Positions 51,636 through 60,045 of a stretch of DNA of 64,000 nucleotides are shown in pieces; position 1 is the stretch's first letter; every line of letters starts with the position of its first letter. Source of the stretch: JABWCQ01 sp964587105 (lineage in GTDB: Bacteria > Electryoneota > RPQS01); NCBI GenBank assembly GCA_964587105.1, contig CAZPKG010000004.1, forward strand, positions 62,001-126,000. The letters are read 5' to 3'. Both the position numbers and the translations under genes were made by a program. The notes under the pieces are model-generated. The model ran no database searches. It was not told the origin of the DNA and worked only from the letters and a program-made list of their open reading frames with translations.

Positions 51636-52030
51636 TTCGATTTGTGCTCTGTGGTTTCATCACGATGCCAAAGCAGTGATGAAATAAGATAGTCCGCCGT
51701 GCGTTTGTTGCACGCCGTCGGAATGTCATAAAGTACGGCAAGTCTGAGCAGCGCCTTCACATCCGGATCGTGCGGATGCGTGTCCATCGGATCCCAAAAG
51801 AAAATAAGCACGTCAACCTGCCCTTCGGCAATCAGCGCGCCGATCTGCTGATCACCGCCCATCGGGCCGCTCTTCAAGCGAATAATTGAAATTCCCGTGG
51901 CGCGGTTAACGACTTCGCCGGTTGTTCCGGTTGCGTATATTGTGTGTTTGCTCAACGTGAGCTTATTGTATTCGGCCCACTCCGCCATGTCAAGCTTCTT
52001 TGCGTCGTGAGCAATCAGTGCTACATTCAT
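51632..52030 (-). CDS. mgsA: Methylglyoxal synthase
   Basis: From ATG 52030 (MNVALIAHDAKKLDMAEWAE) the protein is 132 aa. GAGG lies five bases upstream, and a GTG at 52036 lacks a ribosome site. Conserved blocks are ATGTTGEVVNRATGI, SGPMGGDQQIGALIAEGQVD with the catalytic Asp, FFWDPMDTHPHDPDVKALLRLA and CNKRTADYLISS. It converts dihydroxyacetone phosphate to methylglyoxal and phosphate, a bypass used under phosphate limitation. It is convergent with the aminotransferase gene. Confidence 0.94.
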   Translation of the reverse strand: MNVALIAHDAKKLDMAEWAEYNKLTLSKHTIYATGTTGEVVNRATGISIIRLKSGPMGGDQQIGALIAEGQVDVLIFFWDPMDTHPHDPDVKALLRLAVLYDIPTACNKRTADYLISSLLWHRDETTEHKSN

Positions 52031-52050
52031 ATTCACCTCATGTTAACAAT

Positions 52051-52075
52051 GAACCCGCCCTTTCAAGGCGGGTTC
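52051..52075. terminator. Hairpin after the 1,940-aa gene
   Basis: GAACCCGCC-CTTTCAA-GGCGGGTTC, a perfect 9-bp stem. Only short, interrupted T runs follow on either strand, so its strength as a terminator is uncertain. It probably closes the minus-strand glycosyltransferase gene. Confidence 0.5.
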
Positions 52076-52109
52076 ACTGTATCTAAGATAATGCTATTCG
52101 ACTCAAATG

Positions 52110-55100
52110 TCAAGACCGTGCTTCGAAGCCTTGTGTCTCGCGCGCTGTTGTCGCACGCACGTTGTGCTTTTGTTTCACGACCAACTCCGTGACGTAAATT
52201 GCGAGCTTCTCCGCCGAACGCTTCCAATTATAGCGTGAAGCCTCGCCGCGTGAAGCGTTAATTAGTTTCATTCTCGCGGCCGGTTCAAGCAGTAGCTGCC
52301 GCGCCGCCTCGGCAAGCTCCGTGACGTTCAGCGGATCAACATACAGAGCCGCATCGCCGCACGTCTCTTCCTGCGCCAACTGTTTTGCGGCAATAATCGG
52401 TGTGCCGAGTTCAATCGCGTTCACCAATGAAAGCGACAATCCCTCCATCAAACTTGGATTGAGCAGCGCGACGGCGTCAAGATAAAGCTTAATCAGGTCC
52501 GCCGAGTCAATCTGCGGAGCAATTACCAACAGATTCGGATCGAGTCCGTCACGCTGAACCGCCGAACGCAATTGTTCAGCCGCTTTAGCATTCAGATTAC
52601 ACGCCAACACAAGTTTAACGCGCGGTTCAGTCGTTTTCCGCAGCTCATCAACCGCCAGCAGGATTGCCCGCAAATTCTTGACAGGGCTTAGTTCGCCCGC
52701 ATGAAGGAAGAACGGCGTGGAGTTGTCAAGCTGCGCTCGCAACTCGCTGTTCGCATAAGTCTGCGAAGCAAGCTCCTTCGATAGAGTAGCGCCGCCATGC
52801 AAAACGCGCAAGTTCTTGAGCTTCGTGCCTAACCGAATCTGCATCTCTTGCAGCGTTGCTTGAGTTGTGCACATCGAGACGTCGCAATACTCTTTCAGAG
52901 CGTTCAGCGACGAGATGTACCGTTCACGCAGCAGCGGATCGTGCGTCAAGTAATACTGCGGGAAGGTCAGCGGAATCAGATCATTCATGGTGCACGTCAC
53001 GATCAATCCGGCTTCCTTCGCCACTCGCATCGAGTCCGCCGCTGCATCGCTGAGCGGATTCGGAATGTACAACGCCTGTGCGCCGCTTCGCGTCAATTCA
53101 CTCCACGAAATCACGTTGTAGTCATTCACGGCTCCGGCGGCATTCAGTCGCGCTTTCAGTTTGTCCGTCCTGGAGCTGACCAACAACATGCTCCACTCAG
53201 GGCGGACTTCGCGCAAACTATTCAGCATTTCAAGGAAGTAGTTCCCCGTCTCTGTTGTCAGGAGCGCATCGTCTATCAGCATTTCCGCATCGATTGCAAT
53301 GGACAACTTCGGTCCGGGAGTAACCTCAAAGTGTGGCAGCGCTTCTGCTCGCGGTGTCACGCGAATGTTTGGCTTTGTTGCAGCGCTGTTGATGTCTATC
53401 AGATAGAAGTCATTCTCCTGCGAGCAATCAAGCTCATAATCAATCGCTCCGGCGGCCTTGAGCATTCTATCAACAAGCTGCCGCGTCACAAGCCAACGAT
53501 GCTCAGGGTTGTGCACCAAATCGGGATTGTAGTTTGGCTTGTCAGCATTCGGAATCGTAATCAGCACGCGCTTCCCGACCCGCATACACTCTTTAAGCGC
53601 AACGACGGCTTGCTCCCACTCGACGTGCTCGAATATCTCCGGCGACATCACCATGTCAAAGCTCTTGTCCGCATGTGACAAACCGGTAACGATGTTACCG
53701 TAGCTAAACTTCACCGAAGGACGTAGTGCGCGTGCCACGTCAAGCCGCTCACGATAAATATCCACAGCCTCGTGCCCGTTGACGAACTGCACGATGTAAC
53801 CGTTAGCGGGTCCGATCTCCAAAATGCGTCCGCTTGCCTTGCTCGCCAGCCAACGCACGCGTTCACGTTGAAGCTGTTCAGTGTAAATCTCATCAGGATG
53901 AGTTGCATAATACTTTAGCAAGTCGGTTGTGCAAGCCTGCTCACGCGTGATAACTTGTTCGTAGGTTGCCAGATGCCTGCGCGCGAAATTCTCCCAATTC
54001 ATATTGCCCGCATGTTCCGTCACCTCATCCAGCAAGTTTCGGCATAGGAACGGATTGGTCAACGCGCGGAAGATGACTCGCGGCAAATCAAACTGCTCCG
54101 TTGTGCGCAACGTTACAGGAGCCGCGATATCCAGCGCAGGCGCGTTGCTCGTCACAACCGGACGGCCCGTCGCCAGGGCGCGCGTCAAACAAGCCGAACC
54201 TTCAAAGCGCGAACTCTGGTAGTTCAGCACAATCACGTCGCACGCCTGCAGCGTCACGGTCAGTTCAGCTTCAGGAATGTAATCAGTCAAGAAGCGAATC
54301 TTGTCCATCAATTTTAACTCGATGACGCGGTTCATGCAATTCAGAAGATATTGGTGCCCCTCTTCGCTCGAGGGATGCGGCGCGCCGATAATCAGCAGTT
54401 TTGCATCCGTCATTTCAAGCAACTTCGGGAATGCATTAATCAGTTCCATCACACCCTTATGCGGATCCATCATGCCAAACGTGGCCACAACCTTCTGTGC
54501 TGGATCCCAATCGAGCGCAAGCTTCGCTTCCGCAAGGTCAGTCACCTCAAGCGTATTGATCGGAATCGGTAAACATTGAACGCGTTCGAGTGGCGCACCA
54601 AGCGCTACTAACTCAACAATATTCTGCTGATGGTGGACCCAACAGGCGTCGCTGAAGCGCGCGATTTCGGCGAGCCTTTCATCACGAGTCTCTGTTGAGT
54701 GAAATGTCGTGACGATGCGAATGTCATGTGCGCGCGCTTGCTTAATGACGTCTATCAGCCAGCCGTCGAGAGCGAAGATGCCGCCATGATTGACGTGCAG
54801 CACCTCAATCTTGTGCTTCAGCAACAACGGTAGAACATCGCGCCCGCCGTCTTTTTCACGACTCCAGCAGCGCACCACGTTCGGCAAATCCGCCGCCGTA
54901 AGTTCGGTGGTCTTCTCGGCCAAAATCAAGACGGTTTCGCCTTGATTAGTAAGCGCTTCGCAGAATTGCTCGGCATAGATTCCTAAACCACATCGCTGAT
55001 GATAGGTGGTTAAAATTGCGACTCGAACATCTTTCACCTCAGGCATCAAAACCTCCTTCTTGTCAAGCGGCGTGATTCGGCCGTCAGCAAGTCGCATGAA

Positions 55101-57932
55101 GCCGTCTTCCAGATAGTAGCGATCGGAATCAGCGAGCATCAAATCCTTCCAGCGCGCGAGCAACCGTTGATAGTTCGCGCCGTTCTTGTCGTGACCGTTG
55201 ACCGTCTTCGATTCGTGATGATAGATTTTGCTGTCCGGGCAATACCAAACTTTGCGGCGCGTCTGCGTCACCTTCATGCACAGATCGATGTCCTCGCACG
55301 AGTTGACGTAGCTTTCGTCAAATCCCCCGACCTCCATGAACAATTGCCTCCAAATCATCAGGCAGCTTCCGGCGATGAATTGAAATGCGCGCGGCTTGTT
55401 GACCGCCGGATGATCGATTGCGAGTTGGTTATTGTAGATGCTGTGCACCATCGCGCGCTCGTCGCACACGATGCCCGCCTGCTGAATTGTATTGCTGTTC
55501 GGATAAATCTGCATATTTCCGACAATGCCGATCGAGCGGTCTTCAGAAATTGCCTTGACCATCGCATCGAGCCAATTCGGCAGAACTTCCGTGTCGTTAT
55601 TCAAAAACACGACCAGTTGTCCGGTCGAAGCTCGCGCGCCGTCGTTGCAGGAACGCGCAAACCCGTAATTTCGTTCATGTGTCACGACGGTTATCTGATC
55701 TCCCAGAGAACTGAGATAATCCCCCGTACCATCAGTCGATCCGTCATCAACAACGATGACTTCAAACGGTGTTTGCTCTTGTGCGGCGAACAGCGAAGCC
55801 AAACATGACTTAGTGTAGTTCAAATTATTGTAAACCGGAATCACGACTGAGGCTACAGGCTTCTGCTTCGGCAAAACCGAAACGTCAGGTTTAGCCATGA
55901 AGATAAACTGCTGAGCGGTCAGCTCGTTTAAATCGCTCGGTGACACGTCGCGCAGCACAAGCCCGCCCAAATCAAGCGTCAGATTATCCTGCGGAAGTGC
56001 ACTCATCTGCGATTCAAACAGCGGATCGCGCACCGTCTCCACAAGTTCCGCTCGCAAACCCGCTTGTGCAAATAGCTGCTCCATGTCCTTCTTGGCAAAA
56101 AATCTCAAGTGCGTGCTGTCAAGAATCCCGTACTCCTGATAGTTCCAGGAGCCTTCCAGCAACTTTCCGATTACGCCAAGATTTCGCACGTTCGGCAGAC
56201 TGGCGATAATACACCCGGTCGGCTTCAAATGCACCATCAATTTCTTCAGCGCTTTCCACGGATCAATCAAATGCTCCAGCACGTCACCGCAGAGTATGCA
56301 GTCAAACTGCTGCGGCGCGAACGGCAATGTATCCGCTTCCACGTCCAACACGTGCACGTCTGCCAAAACCTGCCGCGCCACGCCGGCGACTTCAGGATGA
56401 ATCTCGATTCCTGAAACCCTCGCGCCGGTGAGTTGATTGATTAACTTGCCTGTGGCTCCGTTGCCGCACCCGACGTCGAGAACTTCTTTTGCGGTCTTCG
56501 GCACACGCTCGGCGAGATTGCGGCGCGCATTGGCGTAGTAGTAATCCGGCTTGAGCGTCTGTTTTTCCACAGTGCTGTTCCTCTTTTGAATCGTATTGGG
56601 TCGTCCGTCCCACGGCGCGAGCGTCATGTGCGGCTGGTCGAGCAAATGTTCGTAATAGCCTTCGTTCGCGTGTTTGACGTCTTTGTTTTTGTTCCAATGA
56701 TATTTCCGCACGCGGTCTTCGGCGAACATGTAACCGAGATGTTCGATCTTGATGTCCGCGCGAATGCGTTCACCTGTTAAGTTCTGCGGTGTGCGTTCGC
56801 AATGCAAATTTCCGCCGTGATTCGTCGGATTAAATTTCAATTCATTCCATTTTTGTGTGAGTGGCCGGAACAGGCACGGATGATAGATTCCCGTATAAAT
56901 TCCATCCGTGCGGTAGTGTGCGCGGTCGTTCCAGAGATACAAGAACTCAAAATCAATCTGCGACACGTTGCGCGGGCAGTTGCGAATTTCGTTCAAAATT
57001 CGTTCCGGCGCGGTCGGCTCCAAAACCTCGTCGCCGTCAATGCACAGCATCCAATCGAACTTGTGCTCGAGCGCCAGCGTGTACATGCGGTTCTTGTCAC
57101 GCGCTTTGTCGGTTTCGGTTTCGTTGCCCTGCTGAAACGCGACGACTGCCGAATGAAGTTGACAAATCTCCGGAGTCTTGTCCGTCGAGCCGTCGTCATA
57201 CACGATAATCCCATCGCACACACGCGCCGCGCTGTCCAGCACTTCACGCAGCCAGCGGTCTTCGTTGCGAATGTTCATCATCGCGAAGATAACCGGATGC
57301 TTAACCGTGCGAGAATTGGAAACCGTGGCAAACAGCGTGTCGTTCGCCGAAGTGACGCTGATATTTTCAAAGAACAGCGACAACAGATTGCACAGCGAAG
57401 CCTCCGTCCACAAGTTCACATGCTCGGGATGATAGGCCGCCAAATTATTCGGCACGACGATAGTCAGTTTACCGTTGTCTGCAAGCAGTCGCGAGCACTC
57501 TTTGACGAGCGGCACGGCGTGACCGATTTCCAGCATGATGCCGCTGAGCACGATGCCGTCGAAACTTCCATCGGGGAAATTGATTCGCGGACCGTCAATC
57601 AAGCTTCCGCGCACTTGCGAATCCTCGTGCCGCGAGAGCGTGCGGCGAATATCTTCGGTAGCCGCGAGCGCCAGTGGCGACCAATCGGCGAGCGTGACCT
57701 GATAGCCCAGTTTGACCAAATCTCGCAGAGCCTCACTGCGGCCGTTTCCCAGAACCAAAATTCGGCCGTTGCGTTTGCTGTTTTTGCGAACCTGATCGAT
57801 GAGTCCCTTCGGCGCCCTGGTATCGGTGCCAAGAAACTCGTTTTGACGGGCGGTGCGCGCCGCGAAAAGTTCGTCGCGGCGGGTTTTCAGAATATCGAAC
57901 GGAGACTTGCGAAACGAAGTGGGAGTGGCCAT
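52110..57932 (-). CDS. Giant multi-domain methyltransferase-glycosyltransferase protein (1,940 aa)
   Basis: One continuous frame of about seven catalytic-type domains. In order: SAM methyltransferase 1 (about 35-215, ILVLGNGRSEALRDLVKLGY); GT2 domain 1 (about 217-470, MMNIRNEDRWLREVL, YDDGSTDKTPE); methyltransferase 2 (about 490-690, EVLDVGCGNGATGKLINQL); GT2 domain 2 (about 715-960, SVVIPVYNNLNYTKSCL, DDGSTDGTGDYLS, CEDIDLCMK); GT4 domain 1 (about 985-1340, TTYHQRCGLGIYAEQFCEAL); methyltransferase 3 (about 1375-1530, RILEIGPANGYIVQFV); GT4 domain 2 (about 1560-1920, SIAIDAEMLIDDALL, LHAGELSPVKNLRAILLAV). No membrane helix or signal. It resembles assembly-line proteins for methylated surface glycans or glycoprotein sugars. 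The actual glycan is unknown. No frameshifts were seen. Confidence 0.88.
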   Translation of the reverse strand: MATPTSFRKSPFDILKTRRDELFAARTARQNEFLGTDTRAPKGLIDQVRKNSKRNGRILVLGNGRSEALRDLVKLGYQVTLADWSPLALAATEDIRRTLSRHEDSQVRGSLIDGPRINFPDGSFDGIVLSGIMLEIGHAVPLVKECSRLLADNGKLTIVVPNNLAAYHPEHVNLWTEASLCNLLSLFFENISVTSANDTLFATVSNSRTVKHPVIFAMMNIRNEDRWLREVLDSAARVCDGIIVYDDGSTDKTPEICQLHSAVVAFQQGNETETDKARDKNRMYTLALEHKFDWMLCIDGDEVLEPTAPERILNEIRNCPRNVSQIDFEFLYLWNDRAHYRTDGIYTGIYHPCLFRPLTQKWNELKFNPTNHGGNLHCERTPQNLTGERIRADIKIEHLGYMFAEDRVRKYHWNKNKDVKHANEGYYEHLLDQPHMTLAPWDGRPNTIQKRNSTVEKQTLKPDYYYANARRNLAERVPKTAKEVLDVGCGNGATGKLINQLTGARVSGIEIHPEVAGVARQVLADVHVLDVEADTLPFAPQQFDCILCGDVLEHLIDPWKALKKLMVHLKPTGCIIASLPNVRNLGVIGKLLEGSWNYQEYGILDSTHLRFFAKKDMEQLFAQAGLRAELVETVRDPLFESQMSALPQDNLTLDLGGLVLRDVSPSDLNELTAQQFIFMAKPDVSVLPKQKPVASVVIPVYNNLNYTKSCLASLFAAQEQTPFEVIVVDDGSTDGTGDYLSSLGDQITVVTHERNYGFARSCNDGARASTGQLVVFLNNDTEVLPNWLDAMVKAISEDRSIGIVGNMQIYPNSNTIQQAGIVCDERAMVHSIYNNQLAIDHPAVNKPRAFQFIAGSCLMIWRQLFMEVGGFDESYVNSCEDIDLCMKVTQTRRKVWYCPDSKIYHHESKTVNGHDKNGANYQRLLARWKDLMLADSDRYYLEDGFMRLADGRITPLDKKEVLMPEVKDVRVAILTTYHQRCGLGIYAEQFCEALTNQGETVLILAEKTTELTAADLPNVVRCWSREKDGGRDVLPLLLKHKIEVLHVNHGGIFALDGWLIDVIKQARAHDIRIVTTFHSTETRDERLAEIARFSDACWVHHQQNIVELVALGAPLERVQCLPIPINTLEVTDLAEAKLALDWDPAQKVVATFGMMDPHKGVMELINAFPKLLEMTDAKLLIIGAPHPSSEEGHQYLLNCMNRVIELKLMDKIRFLTDYIPEAELTVTLQACDVIVLNYQSSRFEGSACLTRALATGRPVVTSNAPALDIAAPVTLRTTEQFDLPRVIFRALTNPFLCRNLLDEVTEHAGNMNWENFARRHLATYEQVITREQACTTDLLKYYATHPDEIYTEQLQRERVRWLASKASGRILEIGPANGYIVQFVNGHEAVDIYRERLDVARALRPSVKFSYGNIVTGLSHADKSFDMVMSPEIFEHVEWEQAVVALKECMRVGKRVLITIPNADKPNYNPDLVHNPEHRWLVTRQLVDRMLKAAGAIDYELDCSQENDFYLIDINSAATKPNIRVTPRAEALPHFEVTPGPKLSIAIDAEMLIDDALLTTETGNYFLEMLNSLREVRPEWSMLLVSSRTDKLKARLNAAGAVNDYNVISWSELTRSGAQALYIPNPLSDAAADSMRVAKEAGLIVTCTMNDLIPLTFPQYYLTHDPLLRERYISSLNALKEYCDVSMCTTQATLQEMQIRLGTKLKNLRVLHGGATLSKELASQTYANSELRAQLDNSTPFFLHAGELSPVKNLRAILLAVDELRKTTEPRVKLVLACNLNAKAAEQLRSAVQRDGLDPNLLVIAPQIDSADLIKLYLDAVALLNPSLMEGLSLSLVNAIELGTPIIAAKQLAQEETCGDAALYVDPLNVTELAEAARQLLLEPAARMKLINASRGEASRYNWKRSAEKLAIYVTELVVKQKHNVRATTARETQGFEARS

Positions 57933-58111
57933 GGCCGGCAGCCTTTGGGCAAAGTTCTGGTTTTGGGAAAATTACGTATAACATTGAGCAAAGCCTGTAC
58001 CACGAAAACTCGCAGTTTTGACCAATGTTTTTACACAACTTAACCAGCGACAAACCATGCCTTAGGCACTTTTTGCCATACTACGAGGAGAGCAGTAGGA
58101 AGTACCGCAAT

Positions 58112-58142
58112 TGTAGGGGCGGATGGCGATCCGCCCGCGCCT
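58112..58142. repeat. GGGCGGAT...ATCCGCCC palindromic repeat, copy 2
   Basis: TGTAGGGGCGGATGGCGATC, continuing CGCCCGCGCC, differs by one base from the copy at 48809 within the palindrome. Confidence 0.7.
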
Positions 58143-58149
58143 TTCGATT

Positions 58150-58178
58150 CCCCCCTGCTCGCGGGGGGTTAGGGGGGT
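58150..58178. repeat. C6/G6 palindromic dispersed repeat, copy 3
   Basis: CCCCCC-TGCTCGC-GGGGGG then TTAGGGGGGT, as at 4271 and 6182. Confidence 0.65.
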
Positions 58179-58181
58179 GCG

Positions 58182-58194
58182 CCCCGCCGGAATC
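58182..58194. repeat. Dispersed CCCCGCCGGAATC element
   Basis: Exact 13-mer directly after the C6/G6 repeat; a further copy lies at 58530-58542. Confidence 0.6.
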
Positions 58195-58253
58195 TCCGTT
58201 CCCTCGCCGTTCTGGGGGTGTCCACCATGTCCTCGTAAGGAACCCGCAATGGC

Positions 58254-58463
58254 GACACGTTACACTCGCACCACCAATTCCAAGCGCATTGTCATCCCGT
58301 AGGGATCTNNNNNNNNNNNNNNNNNNNNNNNNNNNNNNNNNNNNNNNNNNNNNNNNNNNNNNNNNNNNNNNNNNNNNNNNNNNNNNNNNNNNNNNNNNNN
58401 NNNNNNNNGACACGTTACACTCGCACCACCAATTCCAAGCGCATTGTCATCCCGTAGGGATCT
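58254..58463. other. Scaffold gap of 100 N flanked by an exact 55-base duplication
   Basis: Bases 58254-58308 and 58409-58463 are identical over all 55 positions, with exactly 100 N between. This is the pattern of two assembler contigs that share one k-mer of 55 and were joined with a fixed-size gap. The true sequence probably has either a single copy here or an unresolved repeat array. Confidence 0.85.
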
Positions 58464-58489
58464 CGCCAAAGAAGGCAACCATCAATAGC
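58427..58489. repeat. GTCATCCCGTAGGGATCT repeat, copy A
   Basis: Sixty-three bases running from CACCAATTCCAAGCGC through GTCATCCCGTAGGGATCT to AAGAAGGCAACCATCAATAG. It matches 58601-58663 with few differences. The part before the gap at 58272-58308 is the same element. Confidence 0.75.
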
Positions 58490-58529
58490 GCTCCACGCTT
58501 TCGCCGAGTGGGGATTTAGCGAAGCGGTT

Positions 58530-58543
58530 CCCCGCCGGAATCC
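58530..58543. repeat. Dispersed CCCCGCCGGAATCC element
   Basis: Fourteen-base match to 6277-6290, preceded by GCCGAGTGGGGATTTAGCG, related to the 6252 copy. Confidence 0.6.
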
Positions 58544-58600
58544 GTATCTGCCATCCTCCCAAAAGATATTGTCAACGCACGCAACCATCTCAAGCCCTCT

Positions 58601-58663
58601 CACCAATCCCAAGCGCCTTGTCATCCCGTAGGGATCTTGTTAAAGAAGGCAACCATCAATAGC
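58601..58663. repeat. GTCATCCCGTAGGGATCT repeat, copy B
   Basis: Second good copy of the 63-base unit, 174 bases after copy A. Diverged copies occur at 4327-4530. The rest of 58664-58921 is AT-rich, with no gene seen. Confidence 0.75.
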
Positions 58664-58921
58664 AAGCTCACGCCCCGCCACAGCAAATGAATGATGCTAT
58701 TACGATACAAAATTTAATTTTAATGAAAATAACATCACAAAATTACTGATAAACATAATAAACATTTGGGCAAGAAGAGATCAAACGAGAATCTTTGGAG
58801 TTGATTATTGCGATCATGAGGGATTGGGAAGGAGGGGGGCGGGGAAAGTCCGGAGTAGTTGATTTCTAACGTACGATGGTTACATTAAAGGAAACCTCTA
58901 TCCAAAATTTTGAGGGAAGTT

Positions 58922-59992
58922 ATGAAATTATTATCTGTTGTTATCCTTGCTATTGCGTCTCTTCTTGTGTGTAAAGATGTCCTCGCACAAATAACCATTA
59001 CGTCATCAAGCCTTGCAGGGATTGGGACTGTCGTGCATAAACGGTCGTCGGCAGAGCGTATCCCCGTTGATCCCGGCTCCGCAGGGGAAAATCAAATCTG
59101 GGGCATTCGGAATTACGATTGTCCGGATACTTATGTGCAAGAGTTCATCGATCCTGCCGCCACAGACTTCCAGAGTACCTTTCCAACCAGCACTATCTGC
59201 GAAAGACAAACTTCTTCGGACAATACTCAAGTTGACCTCTATCGCAGGCTCGAGGATAGCCAATACTTAGGTCTTGGGAGTACAGCAATTCAACCCGGAT
59301 TTGATCCTATTGTAGCCATTTATGACTCGGAATATATCGTGACTGATCTCCCATTGTCCTATGGATCTCCTCCTTTAACCGATGTGTTTAGTTACCGGAT
59401 TGTGTTCGCCCCTGGCGACACGTTTTCCACATGGAATAGAACAACTACTGTCGTGGATGCCTGGGGCACCTTAGTAACAGACAGCACAAGTTATGAAGTC
59501 CTAAGACTGTTTCAACAAGTCTGGTCCGTCGCATGGTTTACGGGCGAGACTCCAGACACCACTACCTATTCTTACTACGTATGGAAAGAAGTACATGGTA
59601 TTAGTGTCGGCGGATTCTCTTATCTTGGCCTTGACGCGACAGGAGATGCAGGTGTTTCGCTCGCTGACTATGTCAACTTCGTCCCTGTGTCCAGTCACCC
59701 TGACATCGTCACAAACTTTTCGCTCTCCCAAAACTACCCCAACCCTTTCAACAGCAGCACACAGATTCAATACAATTTGCCGCAGCTTGCGAATGTAAAT
59801 TTGCGAGTGTTCGATATTTTGGGTCGGGTAGTGGCAACCTTGGTGAATGGAGATTTGCAGTCCATCGGTCAGCATATCGTTAGTTGGAATGGGAAAAACA
59901 ATGCGGGTATCAGCGTTGCGACGGGGACGTATGTGTATCGCATTGAAGCAGGAGAATTTCGCGATGAGAAGAAGATGGTGTTGGTGAAGTAA
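58922..59992 (+). CDS. Secreted protein with T9SS sorting domain
   Basis: ATG 58922 follows GAGGGAAG by a few bases (a start at 58910 overlaps that site), giving 356 aa. Signal peptide MKLLSVVILAIASLLVCKDVLAQ. The mature domain (about 25-270) has no recognised family; features are SSLAGIGTVVHKRSSAER, GENQIWGIRNYDCPDTYVQE, VDLYRRLEDSQYLGLGS and TYSYYVWKEVHGISVGGF. The sorting domain (about 275-356) is clear: NYPNPFNSSTQIQYNLP, FDILGRVVATLVNGDL, TGTYVYRIEAG and KKMVLVK. Function unknown. A terminator follows. Confidence 0.85.
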   Translation: MKLLSVVILAIASLLVCKDVLAQITITSSSLAGIGTVVHKRSSAERIPVDPGSAGENQIWGIRNYDCPDTYVQEFIDPAATDFQSTFPTSTICERQTSSDNTQVDLYRRLEDSQYLGLGSTAIQPGFDPIVAIYDSEYIVTDLPLSYGSPPLTDVFSYRIVFAPGDTFSTWNRTTTVVDAWGTLVTDSTSYEVLRLFQQVWSVAWFTGETPDTTTYSYYVWKEVHGISVGGFSYLGLDATGDAGVSLADYVNFVPVSSHPDIVTNFSLSQNYPNPFNSSTQIQYNLPQLANVNLRVFDILGRVVATLVNGDLQSIGQHIVSWNGKNNAGISVATGTYVYRIEAGEFRDEKKMVLVK

Positions 59993-60019
59993 GAGTGGCT
60001 GCCTTTTAGCCTTAATTTC

Positions 60020-60045
60020 AGAGCCGCAATCGCGGCTCTTTTCTT
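60020..60045 (+). terminator. Terminator of the 58922 gene
   Basis: AGAGCCGC-AATC-GCGGCTCT, 8-bp stem, then TTTCTTT. It runs up to the stop of the convergent photolyase gene. Confidence 0.85.

Noticed and set aside
52848..53678. 276-codon + strand frame opposite the glycosyltransferase gene
   Set aside because: Shadow of a conserved coding strand; no motif.
56802..58043. 413-codon + strand frame opposite the 5' end of the giant glycosyltransferase gene
   Set aside because: It mirrors the GC-rich coding strand of conserved GT/methyltransferase domains and has Arg/His-heavy composition with no recognisable motif.
58830..58870. GGGGAAAGTCCGG resembling the conserved RNase P RNA core
   Set aside because: Only a short match, with no second conserved core in the following 300 bases and a coding gene directly after it.
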